Part shown: positions 10,148-18,852 of the stretch, piece by piece
How the letters are laid out: every line of letters starts with the position of its first letter
How positions within the stretch are numbered: position 1 is the stretch's first letter
DNA from: Sphingomonas sp. Leaf412
Lineage (GTDB): Bacteria > Pseudomonadota > Alphaproteobacteria > Sphingomonadales > Sphingomonadaceae
DNA length: 64,000 nucleotides
Direction of reading: 5' to 3'
Assembly: GCF_001425405.1 (NCBI RefSeq)
Contig: NZ_LMQP01000002.1
Coordinates: forward strand, 422,144-486,143
Notes under the pieces: model-generated
Databases searched by the model: none
What the model saw: the letters and a program-made list of their open reading frames with translations, nothing else
Told to the model about the DNA's origin: nothing
Made by a program: the position numbers and the translations under genes

Positions 10148-10582
10148 TTGCCGAAGCTGGATCTGGACGCAATCGCGCATGAACCGGATAGCGATTATCC
10201 CGAACCGTTCCGCGCCGCCGCCGCGGGGCGGCTGGTCCGGGTGCTGTCGCACGCGGGCGGACTGACCGATTTCGTCGCGACGCATGTGACGGTGCCGCCG
10301 GGCGGCTGGTCGTCGCAGCGGCACTGGCACGAGGAAGAGGACGAGATCGTGCTCGTCGTATCGGGGGAGGGGACGTTGGTCGACAACGCCGGTCGCCACC
10401 CGCTGCGCGCGGGGGACGTGGCGACGTTCGCGAAGGGCGACGGCAACGCGCATCATATCGCGAACGACGGCGCCGCGCCGCTGGTCCTGTTCGCGCTCAG
10501 CCTGCCCGAACGCGGCCGGGTCCATTACCCCGACATCGGCATGGCGTGGACGCCCGGCGGCGACATGGTGGAGGAACGCTGA
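10148..10582 (+). CDS. Cupin-domain protein
   Basis: This 144-aa single-domain cupin has the two conserved motifs: motif 1 around GGWSSQRHWHEEEDEIVLVVSG (metal-binding His-Glu-His-type ligands) and motif 2 around GDVATFAKGDGNAHHI. Proteins of this shape bind a metal and act as small-molecule enzymes or sensors; the ligand is unknown. The start appears to be TTG at 10148 after GGGAGG. Divergent from dapE with almost no spacer. Confidence 0.85.
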   Translation: MPKLDLDAIAHEPDSDYPEPFRAAAAGRLVRVLSHAGGLTDFVATHVTVPPGGWSSQRHWHEEEDEIVLVVSGEGTLVDNAGRHPLRAGDVATFAKGDGNAHHIANDGAAPLVLFALSLPERGRVHYPDIGMAWTPGGDMVEER

Positions 10583-10591
10583 CCCGCGCCG

Positions 10592-11257
10592 TCACGCTGT
10601 CGCCGGCTGCTCGTACTTCTCGATCACCCACTCCTCCGCCTGCGCCGCGGCGATCCAGTCCTGCATGAACGGGTGCTGCAAGACCGCCATGACATAGGCC
10701 GTCGCGAAGCGCGGCGTGGGCAGCGAATAGGTGACGATGCGGGTGCACACCGGCGCGAACATGATGTCCGCCGCGCCGAATTCGCCGTACAGGAAGTCGC
10801 CCTCTCCGCCGAACCGCGCGCGCGCCTGCGCCCATAGTTCGAACAGGCGCGACAGGTCGGCCAGGACCGCGTCGGACGGCGCCACCGGATCGAAGATCTG
10901 GCGCACGTTCATGCTGTGCTCGCGGCGCAGCGCGGCGAAGCTTGAATGCATCTCCGCCGCCATCGACCGCGCCATCGCGCGCGCCGCCTCGTCCGTGGGC
11001 CAGAACCGGTCGCGCCCGACGCGATCGGCGAGGAAGTCGACGATGGCCAGGCTGTCCCAGACGACCATGTCGCCGTCCCACAGGATCGGGACCTTGCCCG
11101 ACGACGGCGCGAACTCGTCGCCCTCGCGCCGCTTGTCCCAGTCGGCGTCGTACATCGGCACGACGACCTCCTCGAACGGAAGGCCCGACTGCCGGCACGC
11201 GAGCCAGCCGCGGAGGGACCAGGAACTGTACGCCTTGTTGCCGATGATGAGTTTCAT
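10592..11257 (-). CDS. Glutathione S-transferase family protein
   Basis: This 221-aa protein has an N-terminal thioredoxin-like domain (KLIIGNKAYSSWSLRGWLA, then GKVPIL with the cis-proline and WDSLAIVDFLAD with the Glu/Asp-Ser glutathione site) and an all-helical C-terminal domain. This class conjugates glutathione to electrophiles or reduces substrates with it. The ATG at 11257 gives the standard N-terminus; the longer frame is spurious. It is convergent with the cupin gene and just downstream of engB on the same strand. Confidence 0.88.
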   Translation of the reverse strand: MKLIIGNKAYSSWSLRGWLACRQSGLPFEEVVVPMYDADWDKRREGDEFAPSSGKVPILWDGDMVVWDSLAIVDFLADRVGRDRFWPTDEAARAMARSMAAEMHSSFAALRREHSMNVRQIFDPVAPSDAVLADLSRLFELWAQARARFGGEGDFLYGEFGAADIMFAPVCTRIVTYSLPTPRFATAYVMAVLQHPFMQDWIAAAQAEEWVIEKYEQPATA

Positions 11258-11277
11258 GGCCGCAGGGTGTAGCCGCG

Positions 11278-11937
11278 CTATCCGATCGCGTCGAGGACCG
11301 CGGCGCGCAGTTCGGGAATGCCGAGGCCGGTATCGCTCGACGTCGAGATGACCTCCGGATAGGCCGCCGCGCGCGTCCGCGCCTCCGCCACCGTGGCGGC
11401 GAGGACCGCTTCGTGGTCGGTCGCCTTGATCTTGTCGACCTTGGTCAGGACGAGGCGGTATCCGACCGCGGCGCGGTCCAGCATCTCCAGGATTTCGCGA
11501 TCCACGTCCTTGATCCCGTGGCGGCTGTCGATCAGCACCAGTGCGCGTTTCAGCGCCTGCCGCCCACGCAGGAAGTCGTTTACCAGGTAGCGCCACTTGC
11601 GCACCACGTCCTTGGGCGCCTTCGCGAAGCCGTAGCCCGGCATGTCGACCAGCCGCATCGTCAGCGGCGTGCCCTCGGAACCGCCGACGTCGAAGAAGTT
11701 CAGCTCCTGCGTCCGCCCCGGCGTGACCGAGGTGCGCGCCAGCGCCTTGCGCCCCGTCAGCGCGTTCAGCAGCGACGACTTGCCGACGTTCGACCGGCCC
11801 GCGAACGCCACCTCGGGCACCACCGGATCGGGCAGATGCTCCAGCGCGGGCGCGGATTTCAGGAACGCGATCGGCCCGGCGAACAGCTTGCGCGCGGTTT
11901 CGATGTCCGCCGCGGGATCGACCTCGGGGTCCGTCAT
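11278..11937 (-). CDS. engB: Ribosome biogenesis GTPase EngB (YihA/YsxC)
   Basis: This 219-aa circularly unpermuted Era-type GTPase is needed for 50S subunit assembly. G1 is GRSNVGKSS, G3 is DMPGYG, G4 is TKVDK, and the family GRTQ-LNFF signature is present. Its ATG overlaps the yidC stop by four bases (ATGA), so it is translationally coupled to yidC. Last gene of the rpmH-rnpA-yidD-yidC-engB string. Confidence 0.95.
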   Translation of the reverse strand: MTDPEVDPAADIETARKLFAGPIAFLKSAPALEHLPDPVVPEVAFAGRSNVGKSSLLNALTGRKALARTSVTPGRTQELNFFDVGGSEGTPLTMRLVDMPGYGFAKAPKDVVRKWRYLVNDFLRGRQALKRALVLIDSRHGIKDVDREILEMLDRAAVGYRLVLTKVDKIKATDHEAVLAATVAEARTRAAAYPEVISTSSDTGLGIPELRAAVLDAIG

Positions 11938-13649
11938 TTGACCGGTGCTTCCTTCAATTGCGGATGGCGGCTGTACAGCCACCGCTGCTGCGCGATCGAG
12001 ATGCAGTTGGTCGTGATCCAGTACACCTGAAGCCCGACAGCGAACGGCGCCATCACGAACATCAGCACCCACGGCAGGATCGCGAAGATCTGCTTCTGCG
12101 TGTCGTCGATCGGGGCGGGGTTCAGCTTGAACTGGAAATACATGCTGATGCCCAGCAGGATCGGCACGACGCCGATCGCGATGAAGTGCGGCGGGGTGAA
12201 GGCCAGCAGGCCGAACAGGTTGACCGGGGTCAACGGATCGGGGGCGGACAGATCCTTGATCCACAGCACGAACGGCTGGTGGCGCATCTCGATCGTGATG
12301 AGCAGCACCTTGTACAATGCGTAGAAGATCGGGATCTGGATCAGCGTGGGCAGGCATCCGGCGAAGGGATTGACCTTCTCCGCCTTGTACAGCGCCATGA
12401 TCTCCTGCTGCTGGCGCTGCTTGTCGTCCTTGTGACGCTCCTGGATCGCCTTCATCTTCGGCTGGATCGCACGCATCGCCGCCATGCTGGCGAACTGGCG
12501 CTGCGCGATCGGGAAGACGAGGAGGCGGATCGTCAGCGTCAGCAGGATGATCGACACGCCGAAATTGCCGACGTGGCGGAACAGCCAGTCGAGATAGTAG
12601 AAGATCGGCTTCTCGACGATGCGGAACCAGCCCCAGTCGATCGCGAAGTCGAGTCGCGCGACGCCCTGCTGGTCGGTGTAGCGGTCGAGCAGCGGCACTT
12701 CCTTCGCACCAGCGAAGAAGCGCGTCGTCTGCGTCAGTTGCCGCCCCGCGGGCAGCAATTGCGCGGCGGCGGTGTAATCCGCCTGATAGGCGCGGCCGGC
12801 GCCCGTGCCGCCCCCGGTGCGGAACTGCCCGTCGAAGGCGCGCGCCTGATCGGGGATCAGTGCGGTCAGCCAGTATTTGTCGGTGAAGCCCAGCCAGCCC
12901 CCGGTGGTGGTGAACCGCTGCGCGCCCTCGTCGATCGTCGTGAAGTCGACGTCATAGTCGGCCTTGTCGTTGTGCGCGCTGATCGGTCCGGTGTGGACGG
13001 TCCAGCTGTCCGCGTCCTTCGACACGCCGACGCGGTTGACCAGGCCGTAGGCCGCGACCGGCACCGCGCCGCTGCCCGCATTGGCGACGGTCTGGCGCAC
13101 CGTGAACATATAGCCGTCGTCGACCGCCAGCTCGATCGCGAAGCGCTGCCCCGCGGCGTTGCTTGCGGTCAGCGTCACCGGACGGCCGGGGGCGAGGAGC
13201 TGCCCCGACGCGGTCCAGACCGCATCGGCGGCGGGCGGGCGGAGGCCGGCGTCGCGCCAGCCGAACGACGCGAAATAGGCGTCGCCGGTGCCCGCTGGGG
13301 ACAGCAGGCGGATCGGCGGCGAATCCTTCGCCACCGTCTCGCGATGCCGTTTGAGCACCAGATCGTCGATGCGCGCGCCGCGCAGGTTGATCGAGCCCGA
13401 CAGGCGCGGCGTATCGATGCGGATGCGCGGCGTCTCCGCCAGCACCGCGCGGCGGTCGCGGATTGCGGCAGGACCATCGGCGGCAGGATCCGCCTGCGGC
13501 TGGGGCAGCGGCTTCGACTTGCCGTCCACGATCTTCGTCACCGGCGGGTTCGCGGTGGGGAAGAAGCGCCCCTGCACCAGCGGCCAGCCGAACAGGATCA
13601 GCGCCGCGATCACCGCGAACAGCACGAAGTTCTTGTTGTCGTCCTTCAC
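11934..13649 (-). CDS. yidC: Membrane protein insertase YidC
   Basis: The 571-aa YidC inserts proteins into the inner membrane, alone or with SecYEG. It starts with a membrane segment (NFVLFAVIAALILFGWPLV), then a large periplasmic beta domain (about residues 70-330), then the conserved C-terminal insertase core with membrane segments around 350-380, 430-455 and 500-545. The length is typical for proteobacteria. It sits between yidD and engB in the conserved operon. Confidence 0.96.
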   Translation of the reverse strand: MKDDNKNFVLFAVIAALILFGWPLVQGRFFPTANPPVTKIVDGKSKPLPQPQADPAADGPAAIRDRRAVLAETPRIRIDTPRLSGSINLRGARIDDLVLKRHRETVAKDSPPIRLLSPAGTGDAYFASFGWRDAGLRPPAADAVWTASGQLLAPGRPVTLTASNAAGQRFAIELAVDDGYMFTVRQTVANAGSGAVPVAAYGLVNRVGVSKDADSWTVHTGPISAHNDKADYDVDFTTIDEGAQRFTTTGGWLGFTDKYWLTALIPDQARAFDGQFRTGGGTGAGRAYQADYTAAAQLLPAGRQLTQTTRFFAGAKEVPLLDRYTDQQGVARLDFAIDWGWFRIVEKPIFYYLDWLFRHVGNFGVSIILLTLTIRLLVFPIAQRQFASMAAMRAIQPKMKAIQERHKDDKQRQQQEIMALYKAEKVNPFAGCLPTLIQIPIFYALYKVLLITIEMRHQPFVLWIKDLSAPDPLTPVNLFGLLAFTPPHFIAIGVVPILLGISMYFQFKLNPAPIDDTQKQIFAILPWVLMFVMAPFAVGLQVYWITTNCISIAQQRWLYSRHPQLKEAPVK

Positions 13650-13665
13650 GGCGTATCCCGGCTAA

Positions 13666-13878
13666 TCATGGGACGGGGTCGTACCCGTGCCCACCCCATG
13701 GATGGCAGCGCGCGATCCGCCGCGCGGCGAGCCATCCCCCTTTCAGCGCGCCATAGCGGGCAAGCGCCTCGATTGCATAGGCGGAACATGACGGCGCGTA
13801 CCGGCACGAGGGCGGCAGGACCAGCGACGGCCCCAGTTGCCACGCGCGCGCGACGAGGATCAGGAGCTTCGCGAGCAT
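13666..13878 (-). CDS. yidD: Membrane protein insertion efficiency factor YidD
   Basis: This 70-aa protein has the family signature CRYAPSCSAYAIEAL and a C-terminal CHPWGGHGYDPVP. YidD assists membrane protein insertion by YidC and associates with the inner membrane. It overlaps the end of rnpA by 19 bases and lies 16 bp before yidC. Confidence 0.95.
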   Translation of the reverse strand: MLAKLLILVARAWQLGPSLVLPPSCRYAPSCSAYAIEALARYGALKGGWLAARRIARCHPWGGHGYDPVP

Positions 13879-14183
13879 TTCGCCAATGCCTTCGACAGGT
13901 CGGTGCGGAGCTGCGCGAAATCGCGTTCGATCCCGCCGGCGCGGCCGATCAGGACGTGGTCCGCGCCCGCGATCCCGGCCTGCGGCAGGATCTCGCGCGC
14001 CAGGGCGCGGAAGCGACGCTTGATGCGGTTGCGGACGACGGCGTTGCCGACCTTCTTCGTCACGGTGATGCCGATCCGCATCATCATGTCCCGGTCGTCG
14101 CGGGGCCGCACCAGAAGCACGAAGCCGGGCATCGGAGCCCGACGCCCGGCATTCGCCGCCAGATAGTCCGCCCGTTTCGTCAT
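13860..14183 (-). CDS. rnpA: Ribonuclease P protein component
   Basis: This 107-aa basic protein binds the RNase P RNA and matures tRNA 5' ends. The signature RNRIKRRFRALAR (RNR motif) is intact, preceded by GITVTKKVGNAVV. The start at 14183 (MTKRADYL) gives the standard length. It follows rpmH and overlaps yidD. Confidence 0.95.
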   Translation of the reverse strand: MTKRADYLAANAGRRAPMPGFVLLVRPRDDRDMMMRIGITVTKKVGNAVVRNRIKRRFRALAREILPQAGIAGADHVLIGRAGGIERDFAQLRTDLSKALAKCSRSS

Positions 14184-14218
14184 CCTTCCCACGGAAGGAC
14201 GCACGGGCGCGATGCCGG

Positions 14219-14353
14219 TTACGCCGACAGCTTCTTGCGGCCGCGCGCGCGACGCGCCCGGATCACCGCCCGGCCGCCGACCGTCGCCATCCGCGCGCGA
14301 AAGCCGTGACGGCGGGCACGCACCAGGTTGCTCGGCTGAAAGGTCCGCTTCAT
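14219..14353 (-). CDS. rpmH: 50S ribosomal protein L34
   Basis: A 44-codon reading frame encodes the very basic L34: it begins [20 protein letters not shown] and ends GRKKLSA, the family pattern along the whole length. L34 is a structural protein of the large ribosomal subunit. It heads the rnpA-yidD-yidC-engB string, and the promoter should lie in 14354-14454. The gene is shorter than usual ORF cut-offs and easily missed. Confidence 0.97.
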   Translation of the reverse strand: MKRTFQPSNLVRARRHGFRARMATVGGRAVIRARRARGRKKLSA

Positions 14354-14454
14354 CGTTCATGTCCCGAATACAAATACCAAGGGCCGCCTCCGCCAGGAAA
14401 CTGGTTGAGGACGACCCGTATGTCGGGGGCGGTTAGGCGAAGGGGCGGCGAAAG

Positions 14455-14736
14455 TCAACGCGGCCCCTTGCGCCGCGCGCGCCGCCGCAGCGCGCTCCGC
14501 CGCCGCATCGCGACGTCGACGGCATGGCCGATCCTGGGCCAGCGTCGCTTCGCGCGCGCGAACCGCACCCGCGCGCCGCGCGAGTTGCGCAGGACCAGCA
14601 CCATCCCGCCCGCGAACAGGAAGATGCCGCCCGGTCCGGGCAACGGCCCGACGATCCCCGCCGCCACGATCAGCAGCGCGCCGAGCGTCAGCTGCGTCAC
14701 GCGTGCGACGGGATGGCGATCGGTCATGGCGGGCAT
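14455..14736 (-). CDS. PGPGW-type small membrane protein
   Basis: This 93-aa protein has a hydrophobic segment QLTLGALLIVAAGIVGPLPG, the motif PLPGPGGIF typical of the putative transmembrane PGPGW family, a second hydrophobic stretch FLFAGGMVLVLRN, and a very basic cytoplasmic tail. The function of the family is unknown. The start could be 14736 or 14727. It lies upstream of rpmH on the same strand. Confidence 0.7.
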   Translation of the reverse strand: MPAMTDRHPVARVTQLTLGALLIVAAGIVGPLPGPGGIFLFAGGMVLVLRNSRGARVRFARAKRRWPRIGHAVDVAMRRRSALRRRARRKGPR

Positions 14737-14813
14737 GTGGTCGGGCCTTCCGGCATTGCAAGGCAGGTTTCGCCGTCTGGCAAACCGGCTATGAACGCGG
14801 TCTGACAGGGGGA

Positions 14814-15533
14814 ATGATGGTCGCGATCGTATCGACGGTGGCGTACCTCGGGCTGGAGGCCCGGGGCGTCGAGGTGCAGGTGCAGCTGATCCCCGGCTTG
14901 CCCGCGTTCAACGTCGTCGGCCTGGCCGACAAGGCGGTGGGCGAAAGCCGCGAGCGCGTCCGCGGCGCCATCGCGGGCATGGGGCTGGCGTTGCCGCCGA
15001 AGCGGATCGCGGTGAACCTGTCGCCCGCCGACTTGCCCAAGGAAGGTTCGCATTTCGACCTGCCGATCGCGCTCGGCCTGCTCGCCGCGATGGGCGTGGT
15101 CGATGCGGAGACGCTGGCCGATTACGTCGTCGTCGGGGAACTCGGCCTCGACGGCCGTCTGGCCGCGTCGCCGGGCGTGCTGCTCGCCGCGCTGCATGCG
15201 GCGGAGACGGGCAGGGGGCTGATCTGTCCCGCGGCGCAGGGGGCGGAGGCGGCGTGGGCGGGCAGCGTGGAGGTCGTCGCCGCGCCCGACCTGCTGTCCC
15301 TGCTGGCGCATCTGAAGGGCGACCAGCTTCTTGCCCGCCCGCGTCCCGGCGACGTGGCGGAGGCGCGGACCGGCCCCGACCTGCGCCAGGTGAAGGCACA
15401 GGAGATCGCGAAGCGCGCGCTGGAGATCGCGGCGGCGGGTGCGCACAACCTGCTAAGGTTATGCAAGGCTACACCTCACGGTCGTTTGATCGTATGGGAG
15501 TTCGCCGGACGAGCTACGGAAGGCGGGAAATGA
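14814..15533 (+). pseudogene. comM: 5' portion of comM/yifB (Mg-chelatase-like AAA+ protein), interrupted
   Basis: The reading frame starts as a normal YifB/ComM N-terminal domain (MVAIVSTVAYLGLEARGVEV, then the GLADKAVGESRERVR and NLSPADLPKEGSHFDLPIA signatures). It follows the family to QEIAKRALEIAAAGAHNLL at about 15450. There the AAA+ core, which should begin with a Walker A (family pattern GPPGxGK), is missing; 27 unrelated residues and a stop follow. ComM is a branch-migration helicase used in natural transformation. About two thirds is absent and the break is followed at once by a serine recombinase, so I read this as disruption by integration. RBS CAGGGGGA precedes the ATG. Confidence 0.9.
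15440..15475. other. Predicted left attachment junction (attL) inside comM
   Basis: Sequence to the left codes for the conserved GAHNLL of ComM; to the right it no longer matches. The change falls at or just after 15452 (gcgcacaacctgct|aagg). Large serine recombinases integrate at short attB sites in conserved genes and leave hybrid attL/attR without duplicating much sequence. The exact core dinucleotide cannot be fixed without attR or an empty site. Confidence 0.65.
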
Positions 15534-15632
15534 GGTGCGGTGTCTGGGCGTGATCGTGTGATCTGGCATCGCCAGGGGGTGCGGTCGCGGGTCGCAAGGT
15601 AGCACCGGCCGTCGTTTTGTGGGAGCGTTTTC

Positions 15633-17231
15633 GTGGACACCGTCATCTACATACGATGGTCCAGTGCGGAGCAGGGCAAGGGCAGCAGCCTCGAGCGGCA
15701 GCGCGAGGATTGCCGCCGACACGCCGCGCGCAAGGGATGGAACGTCGTCGATCAGATGGTCGATGACGGCGTGTCTGCCTTCAAGGGAAGGCACTCCTCC
15801 GTGGGCGAGCTGGGGCGGTTCATGTCGGCGGTCGAGGCGGGTGCCTATCCGGACGGCGTGGTGCTGCTGACGGAGAAGCTGGATCGCCTTTCCCGCGAAA
15901 GCGCGAAGACGGTCTTCTCCTGGATGCTCCGCGTCACCGAGCTCGGCGTGATCGTCGCGACGGTCGAAGGCGACAGGCAGTACAGTCGCACCAACATGGA
16001 CATGCCGGCGATCATCGAGGTGATCGTGAAGGCGCAGCTGGCCAACGAGGAGTCGGAGAAGAAGGCGTCGCGCCTCTCCGCCGCGTGGGCGTCCAAGCGC
16101 GGACGGCTGGAGCGGGGCGAGGAACTTGTGCTGACCCGCCGGGCGCCCGCCTGGCTGACGGTTGCGGGGACGCCGCCCAGGTTCGAGGTCGTCGCCGAGC
16201 GGGCGGCCGTCGTGCGCCGCATCTTCGAGGAGACGGTCGCAGGTATGGGTAAGCACCACATCGCGAGGAACCTCAACCAGGACGGCGTCGCGCCGTTCGG
16301 ACGGGCGGAGGGGTGGCACTCCTCATACATCCAGAAGATCCTCAAGAGCCCGGCCGTGCTGGGCGAGTACCAGCCGGGCCAGAAGCCCCGTGGCGAGGTG
16401 CGCCGGGAGGTGGGGGAGGCGATCCCGAACTATTATCCGAAGGTCATCGATTCGGACCTGCACGCTAACGCGATGCGCAGCATGGCCGGGCGCCAGCGGC
16501 AGGTGGCGGGACGCGGCAGGCGGCTCGTCAACCTGTTCGCCGGCCTCGCGGTCTGCGGCTCATGCGGCTCGCGCATGACGTTCAGGGGGAAGGGGCTGAA
16601 GCGCCGCGCGGACGGATCGATGGTCAGCGAGGACTATCTGATCTGCGACGGCTACCAGCGCGGACTGGGCTGCGACAGCGGCCACCACTTCAACTATCCG
16701 CTCTGGGAGAGCGGCATCCTCGACGCGATCCTGCTCGACGCGATGGAGGACCGGCACTTCGCGTCGCCCGAGGCATTGCGTCCGCTCGAGATCGAGCTGG
16801 CCGAGCGGATTCGTAGGCGCGCGGCGGACAAGGAGCGGTCCGGGAACGCGATGGCGCTCCACGTCGATACCGGACGGCCGGAGGCGAAGGCGATGTGGCT
16901 GTCGCTCGCCGAGATGGTCGACGAGCATGACGTCGCCATCTCGGAGCTTCGGCGAAGGGTCAAGGATGCCCGCGGCGCCGTGTCCCCGGAGGAGCACCGC
17001 CGGCGAATCTTCGCGCTGCGCGACACGCTCGAGGACGACGACGAGCAGGTGCGCTTCGAGACGCGGTCGCGGATCATGGAGGCGGCCCATGAACTCATCG
17101 CAAGCATGGCCTTCAGATCCAGCCCGAACTTCGTCGAGATCACGACGAAGGGTGCCGTCGTCATGCATCTGACCTACGAGGAATGGGCCGGGCAGAAGGG
17201 CATCGTCTGTTCGAAGTGGATGCCGCAATGA
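15633..17231 (+). CDS. Large serine recombinase (site-specific integrase)
   Basis: This 532-aa serine integrase has an N-terminal resolvase domain with catalytic Ser10 in YIRWSSAEQ and the DRLSR motif near residue 85. A recombinase domain follows (AWASKRGRLERG onward, about 155-265), then a zinc ribbon (CGSCGSRM around residue 310 with a second Cys pair) and a coiled-coil-rich C-terminus, the complete large-serine-recombinase plan. Start is GTG at 15633 after GGGAGC. Its position 180 bp from the broken comM makes it the probable integrase of this island; no excision (directionality) factor is obvious nearby. Confidence 0.92.
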   Translation: MDTVIYIRWSSAEQGKGSSLERQREDCRRHAARKGWNVVDQMVDDGVSAFKGRHSSVGELGRFMSAVEAGAYPDGVVLLTEKLDRLSRESAKTVFSWMLRVTELGVIVATVEGDRQYSRTNMDMPAIIEVIVKAQLANEESEKKASRLSAAWASKRGRLERGEELVLTRRAPAWLTVAGTPPRFEVVAERAAVVRRIFEETVAGMGKHHIARNLNQDGVAPFGRAEGWHSSYIQKILKSPAVLGEYQPGQKPRGEVRREVGEAIPNYYPKVIDSDLHANAMRSMAGRQRQVAGRGRRLVNLFAGLAVCGSCGSRMTFRGKGLKRRADGSMVSEDYLICDGYQRGLGCDSGHHFNYPLWESGILDAILLDAMEDRHFASPEALRPLEIELAERIRRRAADKERSGNAMALHVDTGRPEAKAMWLSLAEMVDEHDVAISELRRRVKDARGAVSPEEHRRRIFALRDTLEDDDEQVRFETRSRIMEAAHELIASMAFRSSPNFVEITTKGAVVMHLTYEEWAGQKGIVCSKWMPQ

Positions 17232-17337
17232 CGGCATCGGGGGTCGCGGACCAGGTGCCGATCGATCGCCGCGACCGTCGCCGCTGGCTGACCCTCGGAC
17301 GCGGCGGGCCTGTGCCCCTCACCCTGCTTTGTGCCGT

Positions 17338-18852
17338 CTACGGTGACGACGGTGCCGTCACCGGCGGCCACGGCGGCCGGCCACGCACGGGCAGCGCGCG
17401 AAGGCCATCGAGCAGGACGGCGGAGGCGACGACGTCGTCGTGGTTGTATTCGACGATGCGGCGGCGGACGGCTGGGTCGCCGCTTGCCTGATACTCGGCG
17501 AACCACGCGATGGAGGCGGCGCCGCCCGCCTCGGCATCGCGCCAGCGGAATCCGAGGGTCTTCGCGAGCGTCTTGATGCTGACGTTCCTGGTCGGCCATT
17601 CCGTGTCGGGCATCACGACGTGGAGCAGGAGGTCGACGGCGCGTCCCCTGGCGAACAGGGCCTCGACGTCCTCGGGCGAGCAGACCGACGGGTGGCGGCG
17701 CTGGAGCGCGCGGTAAGCGACGGGTTCGAACGCGCTGTAGTGGTAGATGACCGCGCTTGGATCCTCCGTGAGGTGGGCCATCGCGGCGGCGAACGCCTCG
17801 CGCTCGCCGTCGGGCCCGTCGGCGAAGAAGTGGACGAAGCGGTCCTCGGCGCCGGCCTGGCGCTCGAGGATGCCGTGGAGGTAGGTGAGCGGGATCGAGG
17901 GATCCGCCTCGAGGTCGAGGTGGAGTTCGCGCCGCGGCCGGGGCAGGTCGAGTGGGCGGCGCGCGTAGGGAGTCGCGCCCGGCGTCTTCAGCAGCCGCGC
18001 GCGGTCCTGGAAACGCTCCAGGCGTACCCTGCCGACGCCCTTCAAGGCTGTGCGCTCGCCACGGGCGGCGAGGGTGCCGACATCGAGGTCGGCGAGCGCC
18101 AGCACCGTTCGGGCCGCCGGCGCGATGGCGTCGCGGAGCGAACGGCCGAGACCTGCGATCAGCGACAGGTCGTCGAGCGCCTCCAGCTCTGCCGTGCACG
18201 CCGTCCTCCACTTGCATAGGCCACACGCCGCCGAGAGTGCGCCTCTCGTCTCCGCGTCGCCGCCGATCATCCGACGGGCCTTGTCCGTCAGCTCGCCCGC
18301 CAGTGACGCGGGCGTCCTGCCCGCCCGGTCGATCGCTTCGCCGAGGTCGTAGGTGGTCCGCTCGCCGTCCGCGCCGATCACGATCGCGGTCGTGCCGTCG
18401 CCGTGGCCCGCCGTGCGCAGCAGGTCGGCGTAGTGCGCGACCTGCACGGCGTACTCGACCTTCGGGCGCCGTCCGTCCGGCTGGAGCGGGGAGCCCGCCT
18501 TCACGTCGGCCGCCGTCCAGCCGACGTCGCCACGCAGGAGGATGTCCGGCATGCCGATGCGGTCGGCGCTGGCGAGCGTCGCGCCGAGGATGGTGTCGGA
18601 CCGGCCGGCCATCGCCTCCTGCGTCGCGCCGGCGCGCAGATGCCGGGGCACCTCCCGCAGATCGGCGACCGCGCCCGGCAGCTCCGCGAGGATGCGCGCC
18701 TCGTGCCGCACGCCGGACGCCCACAGCATCTCGACGAAGGGCGACGTGGGATCGCGCTTCGCCGGTGGCGAGTGCAGGTCGTGGTGGGCCCGCCGCTCAC
18801 ACAGCCACAGGTCGCGCAGCATGGTGCCGGTCACCGGCCGTGGCTCAGCCAC
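17338..18852 (-). CDS. TM0106-like RecB nuclease / DnaQ-type exonuclease fusion
   Basis: This 504-aa protein has an N-terminal PD-(D/E)XK (Cas4/RecB-like) region with DILL...WTAADVKAG and a downstream QVAHYADLL motif. Four conserved-type cysteines (LCERR; CGLCKW...C) could bind a cluster. Its C-terminal RNase H-like 3'-5' exonuclease (YprB/RNase_H_2 type) shows HLDLEADPS, IYHYSAFEP, SIKTLAK and YNHDDV. This is the TM0106-family architecture. It starts with GTG overlapping the end of the upstream kinase-like gene by 8 bases, so the two are coupled. The substrate is unknown; a nucleic-acid processing or defence role is inferred. Confidence 0.72.
   Translation of the reverse strand: MAEPRPVTGTMLRDLWLCERRAHHDLHSPPAKRDPTSPFVEMLWASGVRHEARILAELPGAVADLREVPRHLRAGATQEAMAGRSDTILGATLASADRIGMPDILLRGDVGWTAADVKAGSPLQPDGRRPKVEYAVQVAHYADLLRTAGHGDGTTAIVIGADGERTTYDLGEAIDRAGRTPASLAGELTDKARRMIGGDAETRGALSAACGLCKWRTACTAELEALDDLSLIAGLGRSLRDAIAPAARTVLALADLDVGTLAARGERTALKGVGRVRLERFQDRARLLKTPGATPYARRPLDLPRPRRELHLDLEADPSIPLTYLHGILERQAGAEDRFVHFFADGPDGEREAFAAAMAHLTEDPSAVIYHYSAFEPVAYRALQRRHPSVCSPEDVEALFARGRAVDLLLHVVMPDTEWPTRNVSIKTLAKTLGFRWRDAEAGGAASIAWFAEYQASGDPAVRRRIVEYNHDDVVASAVLLDGLRALPVRGRPPWPPVTAPSSP

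Noticed and set aside
11958-14309. 783-codon plus-strand open frame opposite yidC
   Set aside because: Shadow of yidC, yidD and rnpA, all recognised by signature motifs.
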